Counted from the stretch's first letter, positions 1 through 8,645 are shown. The stretch: 38,565 nucleotides of DNA from Thermosynechococcaceae cyanobacterium MS004 (GCA_022402525.1 JAKRSB010000019.1:1-38565); one strand, 5' to 3'. Program-made: numbers and translations. The notes: generated by a model not told the origin, from the letters alone.

Positions 1-41
1 TCAGCATTCTACGCCGTCCCAACCCTGCACTCAATCTTTTG

Positions 42-1648
42 TCAGTCAATCAGGCATTCATCTCTGAAATCTTCGTCTTGCTCTTGCAGTCGGGTTATAT
101 ATTGTTCAAGGATTCTTCTATAGTCTGTCTGAGATGGTATAGGTATTTCTACAAAGGCAAAACGACGCATAAAAGCATAAGAAAGCTGAAAAAGGCTTGC
201 TTTGTCGAAGGTATTCATTGTTCCAATCATTCGCCAATCAGGCTGTTGATAAATCGGACTTCGGTTAATTCATCGCAAGCTGTTCTAGGGGGAACTAATA
301 CAATAGATTTATTATTGCATTTGAAGGCTAGACGAACTTTCTCTCCTGAAAAAAGAGTGAATAATTCTCCAAAAGCTTTGTCAATATCTGAGCGATTCAA
401 TTCATCAATGACTAACCACTTCCCGCTACTTAATGCTTCTGTAAAAAAGTTTTTAGTAAATCTAAGAAGAGCGGGATTTTCTGTATCAGGTAAATATCCC
501 CCAATTGTTTCGAAGGTTGACCATTCTGCCGTAGCAGTTGCGGTGATATATCCTGGCACACCGTATTGAATTGCAATACTGCATATATATTTTGCTAACT
601 CAGTTTTACCTGTGCCAGGGGGGCCTAAAAGAATAAGAAATTTACCCGCCCTAAGTGCAGCAAGACAACGTAGAAGAGAATTTTCTATGCCTACTAAAGG
701 GCAAGATTGAGTCAGTACATTGGACATGTTTTCCCAATCAACCGTGTAGCTAGCATCTATTTCTTCACCATTAAGATAAGTGAAAAGATTCTCAGGAGTT
801 TCAGTTTCATCATAAATGTTCGTGCTTGCTTCCACCTCTTGTTGCATAAATACTTCTTGCATTCGACGACTAAGCATTAGATAATCAATGGGTGACGACT
901 CAAGCCATGAAAAAGCATCATTAGTATTTTTCTCTGTTAATGATTGAAGCTGGGACTGTTGGTTTTTCAGGGGAAAAAGGTCACTCAAGGTGCTACCATC
1001 TAAACCGAAGTAATCTTGCAAACACGAATAAATTTCCTCAGAATCTGAGGGTATTGGATTTAGCTCTAAACCAGCACGAATTTCCAAGATCCCGTTATCT
1101 ATGTTTTGAGCTATGCTATCCGCTTGTCCATTAGTGAAGGGAATACCAAAGCGAAATATCCAGGTAACTAAATAGATGAATCGCTCATCTAGTAAAAGAC
1201 AATGGTTAGGATTTGATCGTAGAACTTCAACCCAGTTATCTACTAGTGAAACTGTAACAGGAAGAGTCTTGCTGCTAGCGTTGAATAGTCTTGGTTGTCT
1301 AGGACCTTCGCCTACAAGTCCAGTATAGATACGATTTAAGTATGTTTGTCTAGGGCCTTGCCAATGACGAAAAAGTGCGGCACTATTCTTGCCCTGTGCT
1401 GCTCCTGCCTCGTAGTAAACGTTTCGTGACTGACGATTGACTGGTAATTCGATACCATTCAAATCAAAACAAGCTTCGGCAAGATCAAAGGCATTGAATG
1501 TCGAAGCACTCAAATTACCATGCAAACGGCAGTGACGAAGAAAAATTAATACATGCCAAAAGCCATTTGTACGAATTAATTCTTCATCGTTTTTGTATGT
1601 TAGATGCCTTGCCGAGTCAAGAATTTCTTCGAGTGAAGGATATCCCAT
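42..1648 (-). pseudogene. Frameshifted McrB-like AAA+ NTPase (LlaJI R1-type restriction subunit)
   Basis: The translation has a Walker A motif GPPGTGKT near residue 342 and a Walker B region WLVIDELNR near 412. This is the McrB/LlaJI.R1 class of GTP/ATP-driven restriction motor. The main frame (1648 to 227, ATG) runs past SGEKVRLAF and stops shortly after. The expected family continuation, PDWRMIGTMNTFDKASLF then MRRFAFVEIPIP, is read in another frame ending at 42. A single missing base near 255-270 explains the break; one extra A in the ACCGAAGTCC stretch would restore TESPIYQQPDWR. The second frame ends only about 30 residues after the RRF motif, earlier than usual for the family, so the C-terminus also looks damaged; another frame stays open to the window edge. 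It starts one base after the methyltransferase stop (TAA-A-ATG), so the two are one operon. A McrC/R2-like gene would be expected to the left. It could also be a sequencing indel. Confidence 0.8.
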
Positions 1649-1649
1649 T

Positions 1650-2966
1650 TTAATTGCGGACGAGATGCTTATCTAGATTAAATCGCATTCCCTTTAGGGG
1701 ACGATTTATAACATATGTGTCAAGGGATTTATCATACTCTACCGCAGGAGAATGAACCTCCTGAATACCTCTAGTCCCTGACATGCATTCGAGCAGGAGA
1801 GATGCTACTTTATAAGCCATAAGACAAGGAACTGCATTGCCAACTTGTCTGCACTGTCGAGCCAGTGAACCTTCGAAAACATAATGGTCAGGAAAGCTTT
1901 GAAGCCTAGCAGCTTCGCGGACACTAATCCCCCGATGCTGATTTGGATGTGTAAAAGCTCCAGCTGTTATATTGTTAAAATATGCAGTAATTGTCCGGGA
2001 CGGCATATCCCATTCCAACCTTTTATAAGTTGTAGTATGGTCTTTGAGAGCGACCTTCTTAAATCTTGGAGGACGTATCTCTTCAGGAATGCTTCTCCAG
2101 TTTTTGCCTGGAAGTATATGTTTGATGAGTTCTATATTCTGTTCGTTAGTCTTGTGGCAAATATGATTATAAAAGCCGTCTGATTTTTCCCTGCAGTAGC
2201 GTTGATAATCTGTCAAACTACTAGCGGAGTTTGAAGAATAGGGGATGAACTTAGAACCTCCCCCGTTTGGAATAGGAGGCAAGTCAGATATTGCATCATA
2301 CATGTTTGTCCACAAGGGGGCATTGCCTATAGTCAGTCTCTCTACTCCTGGAATTTCTAAACCTGGATTAAACACAGATGAGGAATTAACATCTGAATCA
2401 ATTGAGCACCTGTGTGTGGCATTTGGAAAAACTATCGGTTGATCATGCCTATTCCCAACTAATATAAATCTGTATCTCAACTGAGGTACTCCATAATCCG
2501 CAGCTAGTAAAACTTCACCTCCACAGGTATATCCTATGGAGCTAAAGGATTTAAAAATAGTAGTTAATAGCTCTCTATTATGGCGATGTAATAGTCCTGG
2601 AACATTCTCCATCATAAACCAGTCAGGATTCAATTCCTCAACTAGCCTTCTGAAATGAAAGAAAGTTGCATTTTTGGGGTCGCTAGGATTTCTTTTGCCC
2701 CTTAAACTCACTCCTTGGCAGTTTGGACCTCCAATGAGTAAGGGGATTCTTTTAAGTCCTGTAGTTTGTAATATGTCTTGTCCATTGATCAACTCTATAT
2801 TCTCACACTTAACAAAAGTATCTGGATGGTTTAAGGCGTAGCTCTGACAAGCAAAGGGATCATTGTCAATTGCATAAACGGACTTAAATCCAGCTTGTTC
2901 AAAGCCAATTGATAAGCCACCTGCACCACAAAAAAGATCAACAAACGGTATTGTCACAGTAGCCAC
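1650..2966 (-). CDS. DNA (cytosine-5) methyltransferase, LlaJI-like RM system
   Basis: This 438-residue C5 methyltransferase transfers a methyl group from AdoMet to cytosine. Motif I is DLFCGAGGLSIG at the N-terminus, and the catalytic motif IV reads GGPNCQGVS with the nucleophilic Cys present. Motif VI is MENVPGLL, motif VIII is QLRYRFILVG, motif IX surrounds SRTITAYFNN, and motif X is QVGNAVP. All core motifs are intact, so the enzyme should be active. The residue before the catalytic Cys is Asn rather than the usual Pro. It starts with GTG; an in-frame TAA lies directly upstream, which fixes the 5' limit. A McrB-like NTPase follows after one base, an arrangement known from LlaJI-type restriction systems. 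The target sequence cannot be read from the window. The gene is AT-rich and free of HIP1, unlike the genes further right, which suggests transfer. Confidence 0.93.
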   Translation of the reverse strand: MATVTIPFVDLFCGAGGLSIGFEQAGFKSVYAIDNDPFACQSYALNHPDTFVKCENIELINGQDILQTTGLKRIPLLIGGPNCQGVSLRGKRNPSDPKNATFFHFRRLVEELNPDWFMMENVPGLLHRHNRELLTTIFKSFSSIGYTCGGEVLLAADYGVPQLRYRFILVGNRHDQPIVFPNATHRCSIDSDVNSSSVFNPGLEIPGVERLTIGNAPLWTNMYDAISDLPPIPNGGGSKFIPYSSNSASSLTDYQRYCREKSDGFYNHICHKTNEQNIELIKHILPGKNWRSIPEEIRPPRFKKVALKDHTTTYKRLEWDMPSRTITAYFNNITAGAFTHPNQHRGISVREAARLQSFPDHYVFEGSLARQCRQVGNAVPCLMAYKVASLLLECMSGTRGIQEVHSPAVEYDKSLDTYVINRPLKGMRFNLDKHLVRN

Positions 2967-3758
2967 TTAAATATCCGTACTATTAAATACAATGCTCAAA
3001 TTTACCATAGTTGTCTGACTCTTAGTACAAGCGAATCAGCAAATGGATTGGCTTTACGTAGCGGTGCTTCAGTAAGTTGATTTAAGATATCAAGCCCTGA
3101 ACGGGTCTTAGCCAGCGCCTGAGACGAATTTTGAGACAGTCTTTGGCGGTATAACTATAAATAGCCCTCACTTTAAGATCTATGGCATCAGGGCTATCAA
3201 CCTTTATTGGTCATAGAACATAGGCAATTTAGGAACCCTAGCAACCCTATCCTCCTAGCGCCATAGTCCTCAAAGTTTAGATACAGAAATTTTATCTCAA
3301 AACATTACAAGCCCCTTCAACCTTAACTCGTTGCAATTTTTTCTCAAGGAATAAAATGATTTAGGACTCGATTTAATGTCCTAATTGTCAAAATTGAAAT
3401 CTAATCCGGCATGTCATGAATCCGATACAACCCAGAAAATTGCTTGATCGGGTTTGAAATGCTCTTTGGATAAAACACTGCACTCATCATACCGAAGAGT
3501 CTTATTTGCCGTAAAGAAGGCACTTGATGCTGCTCAACGGTAAGTGCTCATGAATGAGATTCTAGAGACAAATTTATCGAATTAGGTCATTGCAATTCAC
3601 TAATACAACGCCTCAATTTAGCGCTACCTTCAAAATATTCTTGATAATTGGTTAGGCAACACGATAGCCACCGAAAAAGGTAACGGTGAGGGTTCCTGCA
3701 TCTATCCTGCTCAAGCCAGAATTAAGAAACCCGTAATCGATTGGATTGTTTGGCGAGG

Positions 3759-3923
3759 CGATCGCCCCTCACTTCCTGAAGCAAAATCAGGCGATCGCAC
3801 AATCAACGCAATGCGATCGCCAAACCCCAGCAGCCGTAGAAAGAGTACGATCGCCCTTCACTTCCTGAAGCAAAATCAGGCGATCGCTCAATCAACGCAA
3901 TGCGATCGCCAAAGTCCCCAGCA
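3759..3923. repeat. 75-bp HIP1-bearing direct repeat, two copies
   Basis: Copy 1 spans 3759-3833 and copy 2 spans 3848-3923, an offset of 89 bp with a few substitutions and one indel. Each contains the interval CACTTCCTGAAGCAAAATC flanked by GCGATCGC or a near match, followed by AATCAACGCAATGCGATCGCC. It is non-coding. Confidence 0.9.
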
Positions 3924-4014
3924 CTCTTACAGAGATAGCGATCTCTCCTAATCCATCCCCTTATCCCAGAATTGAGAAGTTGCTGAACCGTTTAGCGAGG
4001 CGATCGCCCCTCCC

Positions 4015-4155
4015 ATGAGCACCGCAACAGCTCATAAATATGTAGAACTCGATGCAAAAAACGTTCCAATCATTACTGGAACCATCATGAAAGTCCTCGC
4101 CTGGACGAGTCTTTCCCCTTCGAGGCAAACGGTACAAAGGAGCCTGGGAATATGA
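4015..4155 (+). pseudogene. DUF433 antitoxin-like N-terminal relic
   Basis: The 46-residue frame begins MSTATAHKYVELDAKNVPII and continues TGTIMKV. This resembles the N-terminus of cyanobacterial DUF433 (antitoxin-type) proteins, from memory of the family. After MKV the resemblance stops and the frame runs into unrelated residues. A second frame just downstream reads RGKRYKGAWEYEATKGDRVF up to a TGA near 4207. It looks like a piece of another small conserved gene, but I cannot name it. The segment appears to be the join of two gene fragments, neither functional. Confidence 0.55.
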
Positions 4156-4273
4156 AGCCACCAAAGGCGATCGGGTCTTTTACAGGCCAGCTTGGAGCCA
4201 AGATTGAGATAAGGGTAACTAGAGATAGAGTAGAGGGCTCATGAAATTCCCAAAGATTTTGTTTAAACCAAAC

Positions 4274-4912
4274 CTACCAAATGCTTTTGGATTCAGCTTT
4301 TGATGAATCAGGTGTCGCAGGCACAACGGTATTTTTAGGTCTGCGCGTTGGGGTAGGAGACTGTGCCGCCTTTCCTTCAGAAGAAGAGTCCGTCGCTACA
4401 GGTGAAGTTTCTAGAAAATCATTGACGTTGACGTACAGCTTTTGAGCTGCTTCGTTCAGAGCCACATCTGTCGAGCGATCGCGAATATTCAGAAGACGCT
4501 TCAGCGTTCGTTCTGGGTCGCTATTGGGCTTGAGGGTAAACAAAACGCCGACACAGGAGCCGCCTTCCTTCTGAGCAGCACAAATCACATTATGCTGATT
4601 CTCAAAACCCGTCGTCAGGAAATTTAGGGTGCCGTCATCGTAGAACTTCTGAAACTTATCGGACACAATCTGACAGCGCACCTCAGGCGTATAGACTTCA
4701 CCCAACGTCGAAACCCAGCGAATCACAGGCACAGGCCCACGGGAGGTTTGCGCCATTGTAGTGGGGGCATTCTTACTTTTGCCGCAGAAAAATTTACGCG
4801 GAACAGTTTCTGCCTGCACAGTTGGGGTAGTCCAGGGCAGCATCGCTTGAGCGATCAGCGCAATTAAGGTGGCCAACCGAAAACTTGAACGACTCAAAAC
4901 AGTAGGCGTCAT
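4274..4912 (-). CDS. COP23-domain exported protein
   Basis: This 212-residue protein has a signal peptide (RLATLIALIAQAMLPW, cleavage probably after VQA near residue 34). Its domain carries the COP23 features: FFCGKS near the mature N-terminus, TTMAQTSRGPVPVIRWVS, a CQIVSDKFQKFYDDGTLNF block, a Cys pair (VICAAQ and GGSCVGVLFTLKP), and a following segment on RLLNIRD. COP23 was described as a circadian oscillating membrane-associated protein of cyanobacteria; its biochemical role is unknown. The C-terminus from about 170 is a Ser/Pro/Thr-rich low-complexity tail. Start is ATG. It is divergent from the peptidase gene across a 220-bp spacer. Confidence 0.85.
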   Translation of the reverse strand: MTPTVLSRSSFRLATLIALIAQAMLPWTTPTVQAETVPRKFFCGKSKNAPTTMAQTSRGPVPVIRWVSTLGEVYTPEVRCQIVSDKFQKFYDDGTLNFLTTGFENQHNVICAAQKEGGSCVGVLFTLKPNSDPERTLKRLLNIRDRSTDVALNEAAQKLYVNVNDFLETSPVATDSSSEGKAAQSPTPTRRPKNTVVPATPDSSKAESKSIW

Positions 4913-5134
4913 AGCTGACCTCGATTAATTGCCATCCATAGCTTATCATCCATACATTTAACATAAATCTTGCTGAGATGGGTTGGCTCTCAGGCAGCCT
5001 CAAGCTTGCTGCGGTGCATGAGGAAGATCTGATTGGATGGCCTGACAACGCCGCGTCAGAAGCTGAATGATTCAGAAACTGGGGCTGTTTTAAGATTTTT
5101 AGAATTTGGATAGTGCAGAGCGTAACTTTTTCAG

Positions 5135-5968
5135 ATGCGTAAGTCGATCTTAGAGACTTTATTGCAGCACTTGAAGCAGATTGCGATTCCCCGACATCCA
5201 GTCTGGGATCCAATAGGTCATTTGGCCGTACAGAATTACCTTTTGTCTAATCTGCAGCAATACGGCGCTGTTACTCAGCAATCCTTTGATGTGCCTGGTG
5301 CCCAGGGACAGAATCTACTGGTAAAGCTGCCGGGACAGAGCCCTCATTTGTCCCCTATCTTAATAGGTGCCCACTATGATGGCGTACCTGGAATTCAAGC
5401 GGCAGACGACAATGCGAGTGGCGTGGCTGCACTGCTTGCTTTAGCAGCAGCCTTCGCCCACCATCCCGCGCAGCGCTCTGTTTGGATTGTAGGGTTTGAC
5501 CTAGAAGAGTGGGGAATGCTAGGCGGGAAAGCTCTCGCCCAAAGCTTGCGGGATGAGAACCAGTCCTTGCACCTCATGCTATCGCTAGAAATGCTGGGGT
5601 ATAGCAGTCTGGAGCAAAACTATCCTATCCGCTACATGGAATGGATTTATGGTCGGCAAGGTGACTATATTGCCTTGGTTGGAAACCTTCGCAGCCTAGG
5701 AAAGCTCCTGAGAATGAGTCACGGGATGAGGAAGTTTATCCCTGCCAAGTGCCTGTCATTGCCCAATCAAGGCAGGCTGGTTCCTGCAACGCGGCTCAGC
5801 GATCACAGCCCTTTCTGGGATCAAGGCTATGCAGCGGCGATGGTAACCGATACCGCATTTTTGAGAAACCCGAACTATCACAAAAGCAGCGATACGATCG
5901 CAAGCCTAGACCTAGACTTTTTGGTAAATGTAACCCAGGGAATAGAGGCTGCTGTTCGCGTTCTTTAG
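5135..5968 (+). CDS. M28-family zinc aminopeptidase-like protein
   Basis: This 277-residue protein shows the M28 co-catalytic zinc pattern: GAHYDGVPG (His and following Asp), AADDNASGVAALL (bridging Asp), and DLEEWGMLGG (the Glu pair, catalytic base and ligand). A late His lies in NYHKSSDT, preceded by a VTDTAFLRN strand. These match the ligand order H-D-E-D/E-H of the family, so it should release N-terminal residues from peptides. No signal peptide or membrane segment is visible, so it is probably cytoplasmic. It starts with ATG at 5135 and stands alone, with a transposase-type relic immediately after it. Confidence 0.85.
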   Translation: MRKSILETLLQHLKQIAIPRHPVWDPIGHLAVQNYLLSNLQQYGAVTQQSFDVPGAQGQNLLVKLPGQSPHLSPILIGAHYDGVPGIQAADDNASGVAALLALAAAFAHHPAQRSVWIVGFDLEEWGMLGGKALAQSLRDENQSLHLMLSLEMLGYSSLEQNYPIRYMEWIYGRQGDYIALVGNLRSLGKLLRMSHGMRKFIPAKCLSLPNQGRLVPATRLSDHSPFWDQGYAAAMVTDTAFLRNPNYHKSSDTIASLDLDFLVNVTQGIEAAVRVL

Positions 5969-5978
5969 GGGATTGTAC

Positions 5979-6287
5979 ATGACGGCACTGAATGACTGGT
6001 TAGTAGAGACAGTCATCATTGATTAATTCCCAAAGTTAGGCCGAGAGGAAATTGCAAAGATGCTGGGATTAAGCGAACTCAAAGAAACCAAGGTTTACCA
6101 GGAAGGCAGAATCGAAGAAGCGCGATCGCTTGTCCTGCGCCTTCTAACCCGTCGCGTGGGCGCTCTCCCGTCCACTGTTGAAGCCCAGGTTCAGGCGCTG
6201 GAATTGCCCCAGCTTGAGGCCTTGGGTGAAGCGCTGCTGGATTTTGCAGGGTTGGATGGCTTGACCAACTGGTTACGGGGGCAATAG
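5979..6287 (+). pseudogene. Rpn/DUF4351 protein fragment with an internal stop
   Basis: One reading frame starting at 5979 reads DWLVETVIID, a TAA stop at 6024, then FPKLGREEIAKMLGLSEL and KETKVYQEG, ending in a DUF4351 tail (RRVGALPSTVEAQVQALELP). The order matches the C-terminal half of Rpn-type PD-(D/E)XK proteins (recombination-promoting nuclease or putative transposase), which are numerous in cyanobacteria. The nuclease domain is missing and the stop sits where the family has a VYKF-like stretch, so this is a 5'-truncated, nonsense-mutated remnant. Translation from the ATG at 6060 would give only 75 residues. Confidence 0.75.
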
Positions 6288-6629
6288 CGGGGGCAGGGCG
6301 ATCGCCAGTGCAAGAGGAACAGGTGTTTCAAGAAGCAGTTGGTACACTAGAAGGAACGGAGCGAGAGGACATCATGCAGATTGTAACGAGCTGGATGGAA
6401 CAGGGCATCGCTGAAGGTGAACAGCGTGGCAGAACCGAAGAAGCGCGATCGCTCATCCTGCGCCAACTTTCGCGTCGCGTGGGTGCTCTCCCGGCCACTG
6501 TTGAAGCTCAAGTCCAGGCGCTGGCATTGCCCCAGCTTGAGACTTTGGGTGAAGCGCTGCTGGATTTTGCAGGGTTGGATGACTTGACCGACTGGTTACG
6601 GGGGCAATAGCGGGGGCAGGGCGATCGCC
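6105..6629. repeat. 202-bp direct repeat covering two DUF4351 tails
   Basis: The interval 6105-6306 is repeated at 6428-6629 at the same length, with scattered substitutions. Each copy encodes the tail EEARSL..LR to the end of the frame and continues beyond the stop through GCGGGGGCAGGGCGATCGCC. Because the match includes non-coding DNA past the stop codon, this is a DNA duplication or the join of two paralogous loci, not merely a protein domain repeat. Confidence 0.9.
6308..6610 (+). pseudogene. Second truncated Rpn/DUF4351 fragment
   Basis: The open frame of 100 codons (GTG at 6308) begins within a typical internal segment of Rpn-type proteins (EEQVFQEAVGTLEGTERED, then MQIVTSWMEQGIAEGE). 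It ends in a DUF4351 tail almost the same as the fragment just upstream. No nuclease core is present and the frame starts right at the end of the first repeat unit, so it is most likely the 3' part of a second paralogue. Translation of the short product cannot be excluded. Confidence 0.65.
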
Positions 6630-6683
6630 CTTTGTCTAAGGCAGGGGTAGACAATCCAACCTATCTACAAAATCTTGTGAAGT

Positions 6684-8645
6684 CTAGGGGCGGTTAATTT
6701 CCTGTAGTAATTCTATTACTTTTCGATATAGTGCCTCATTCCCTTGTGCCTTGTATAAAGCTGCTGCCTTCTGCCAATCTATAATTGCCCCCTGCTTATC
6801 CCCTAATGCCCTGCGGGCAAATCCACGATTGTTATAGGCATCAGCAATTTTGGGGTCAAGGCGAATTGCTTGGTCATAGTCAGCGATCGCCCCTAGATTA
6901 TCTCTTAATGTCCTGCGAGAAAGTCCACGATTGTTATAGGCAGCAGCAAATTTTGGGTCAAGACGAATGGCTTTGTCATAGTCAGCGATCGCCCTCTGCT
7001 CATCCCCTAATTCACTGCGAGTGTTCCCACGACTGTTATAGACAGCAGCAATTGTGGGGTCAAGGCGAATTGCTTGGTCATAGTCAGCGATCGCCCCTAG
7101 ATTATCTCTTAACGCCCTGCGAGCATTCCCGCGATAGCGATAGGCAACAGCAGACTTTGGGTCAAGGCGAATTGCCTGGTCATAGTCAGCGATCGCCCCT
7201 TGCTTATCCCCTAATTGATTACGAACAAAACCACGATTACGATAGGCGACAGCAGATTTTGGGTCAAGGCGAATGGCTTGGTCATAGTCAGCGATCGCGC
7301 CTTGCTTATCCCCTAAACCACGACGAACATTCCCACGATTGGCATAGGCAACAGCAGATTTTGGGTCAAGGCGAATGGCTTGGTCATAGTCAGTGATCGC
7401 GCCTTGTTTATCCCCTAATTGATAACGAAGACGCCCACGATTGGCATAGGTACCAGCAAATTTTGGGTTAAGACGAATGGCTTGGTCATAGTCAGCGATC
7501 GCCCCTTGTTTATCCCCTAACTCATTACGAAAAAAACCACGATTGTTATAGGCAACAGCAAATTTTGGGTCAAGGCGAATGGCTTGGTCAAGGTCAGCGA
7601 TCGCCCCTTGTTTATCCCCTAAAGCACGACGAACATTCCCACGATTGGCATAGGTAACAGCATTTTTGGGGTCAACACGAATGGCTTGGCCATAGTCAGC
7701 GATTGCCCCTTGCTTATCTCCTAATTCATTACGAACAAAACCACGATTACGATAGGCGACAGCAGATTTTGGGTCAAGGCGAATGGCTTGGCCAAGGTCA
7801 GCGATCGCCCCTTTTAGATCTCCAGTGTTATATTTCTCGTCTGCTTGCAGAACAAAGTCATCCGCCTTTGGAGCCGAAGGCACTGAAGGGCTTGGTATTC
7901 TCAGCGCCAGGGTTTTATTGACCTGGGGTGCTAGGGCCAAAAATGTATTGATGGGGATAGCATAGTTAAATTCTGTTTTGAGCACTGCAATATCATTGCG
8001 AAGCCGAGGGTTTTGAAGCAGATCCGCACGTTCTCCTCGTCCATGAATGCCAATAACTTCTCCCTGCTCATTCAACACTGGCCCTCCACTCATTCCTGGC
8101 AGGGTCTGGTTACTGTAGGCCAAGGTATAGCCATCTTTATGGGGTCGGCTACCGTTGGCTGCAATCTCGCCAGAGGTGAAGTAATACTCCGGCTCAGTCC
8201 CTACCTCATTGGTGCCTGGAAAACCTGCCACAAAGCTAGTGCTGCCCGATGGGCTTTGGGCAGAGTCACCTATCTTGGCAACGCTATAGGCACCAGCGCT
8301 CTTAAACTGCACTAGCGCTAGATCTACACCAGGCAGCGGTTGGATAGAGCCTTGAATAATTGGATGCTGCTTTTTATCAGGGGTCAGTACCCTGTAGGCT
8401 GGCGAGTTCTGCACCACATGATAAGACGTCAATACCGTATAGGTTTCGCCATCGCGTTTAATGATGATGCCTGAACCGCTATTCCTAGGGTTTTGTGCAC
8501 TCTGAATCATGACCGTGATGCCTTGGGCAATCTTGCTCACTTCAACCTTGGTGAGTGATTGAGCTGGCAGTACCTGCACCAGCGCCACACCGATACCCAA
8601 GATGGCGGCATTTAGACGATGGGGATGATTCATGGTTTGCCGCAT
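6684..8645 (-). CDS. Secreted trypsin-like serine protease with C-terminal TPR array
   Basis: The 653-residue protein starts with a hydrophobic signal (AAILGIGVALVQVLPAQS). A trypsin/HtrA-like domain at about 35-250 has catalytic His76 (TSYHVV), Asp108 (PGVDLALV) and Ser186 (PGMSGGPV). From about residue 268 to 640 there are some 11 TPR units of 34 residues with the core GDKQGAIADYDQAIRLDPK. There is no PDZ domain, so it is not a canonical Deg protease; the TPRs probably dock a substrate or partner. The protease should act in the periplasm or at the outer face. ATG codons at 8645 and 8633 are both possible starts. The repeats are very alike in DNA, so copy number may vary between strains. Confidence 0.9.
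   Translation of the reverse strand: MRQTMNHPHRLNAAILGIGVALVQVLPAQSLTKVEVSKIAQGITVMIQSAQNPRNSGSGIIIKRDGETYTVLTSYHVVQNSPAYRVLTPDKKQHPIIQGSIQPLPGVDLALVQFKSAGAYSVAKIGDSAQSPSGSTSFVAGFPGTNEVGTEPEYYFTSGEIAANGSRPHKDGYTLAYSNQTLPGMSGGPVLNEQGEVIGIHGRGERADLLQNPRLRNDIAVLKTEFNYAIPINTFLALAPQVNKTLALRIPSPSVPSAPKADDFVLQADEKYNTGDLKGAIADLGQAIRLDPKSAVAYRNRGFVRNELGDKQGAIADYGQAIRVDPKNAVTYANRGNVRRALGDKQGAIADLDQAIRLDPKFAVAYNNRGFFRNELGDKQGAIADYDQAIRLNPKFAGTYANRGRLRYQLGDKQGAITDYDQAIRLDPKSAVAYANRGNVRRGLGDKQGAIADYDQAIRLDPKSAVAYRNRGFVRNQLGDKQGAIADYDQAIRLDPKSAVAYRYRGNARRALRDNLGAIADYDQAIRLDPTIAAVYNSRGNTRSELGDEQRAIADYDKAIRLDPKFAAAYNNRGLSRRTLRDNLGAIADYDQAIRLDPKIADAYNNRGFARRALGDKQGAIIDWQKAAALYKAQGNEALYRKVIELLQEINRP
6735..7835 (-). 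repeat. 102-bp coding tandem repeat (TPR units)
   Basis: About ten units of 102 bp lie within the protease gene. On the plus strand each has a core like GGTCAAGGCGAATGGCTTGG followed by a HIP1 or HIP1-like site (GCGATCGCCCC). The central units are near identical in DNA, while the outermost are more diverged, as expected from unequal exchange within the array. Confidence 0.9.

Larger units (their letters stand above)
2967..4273. other. Gene-poor 1.3-kb intergenic region with relics
   Basis: No intact gene is visible. The left part (2967-3700) is AT-rich and featureless apart from the presumed promoter region of the methyltransferase. From 3758 the first HIP1 sites of the window appear inside a duplicated block, followed by a DUF433-like relic at 4015. 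The sequence around CCAGAATTAAGAA (about 3717) recurs as CCAGAATTGAGAA (about 3966). Both copies lead into GCGAGGCGATCGCCCCTC, so the decayed duplication is wider than the clear 75-bp repeat. Confidence 0.7.

Noticed and set aside
6785-7396. 203-codon open frame antisense to the TPR array
   Set aside because: The translation is a repeat of one meaningless 34-residue unit produced by the reverse reading of TPR DNA.
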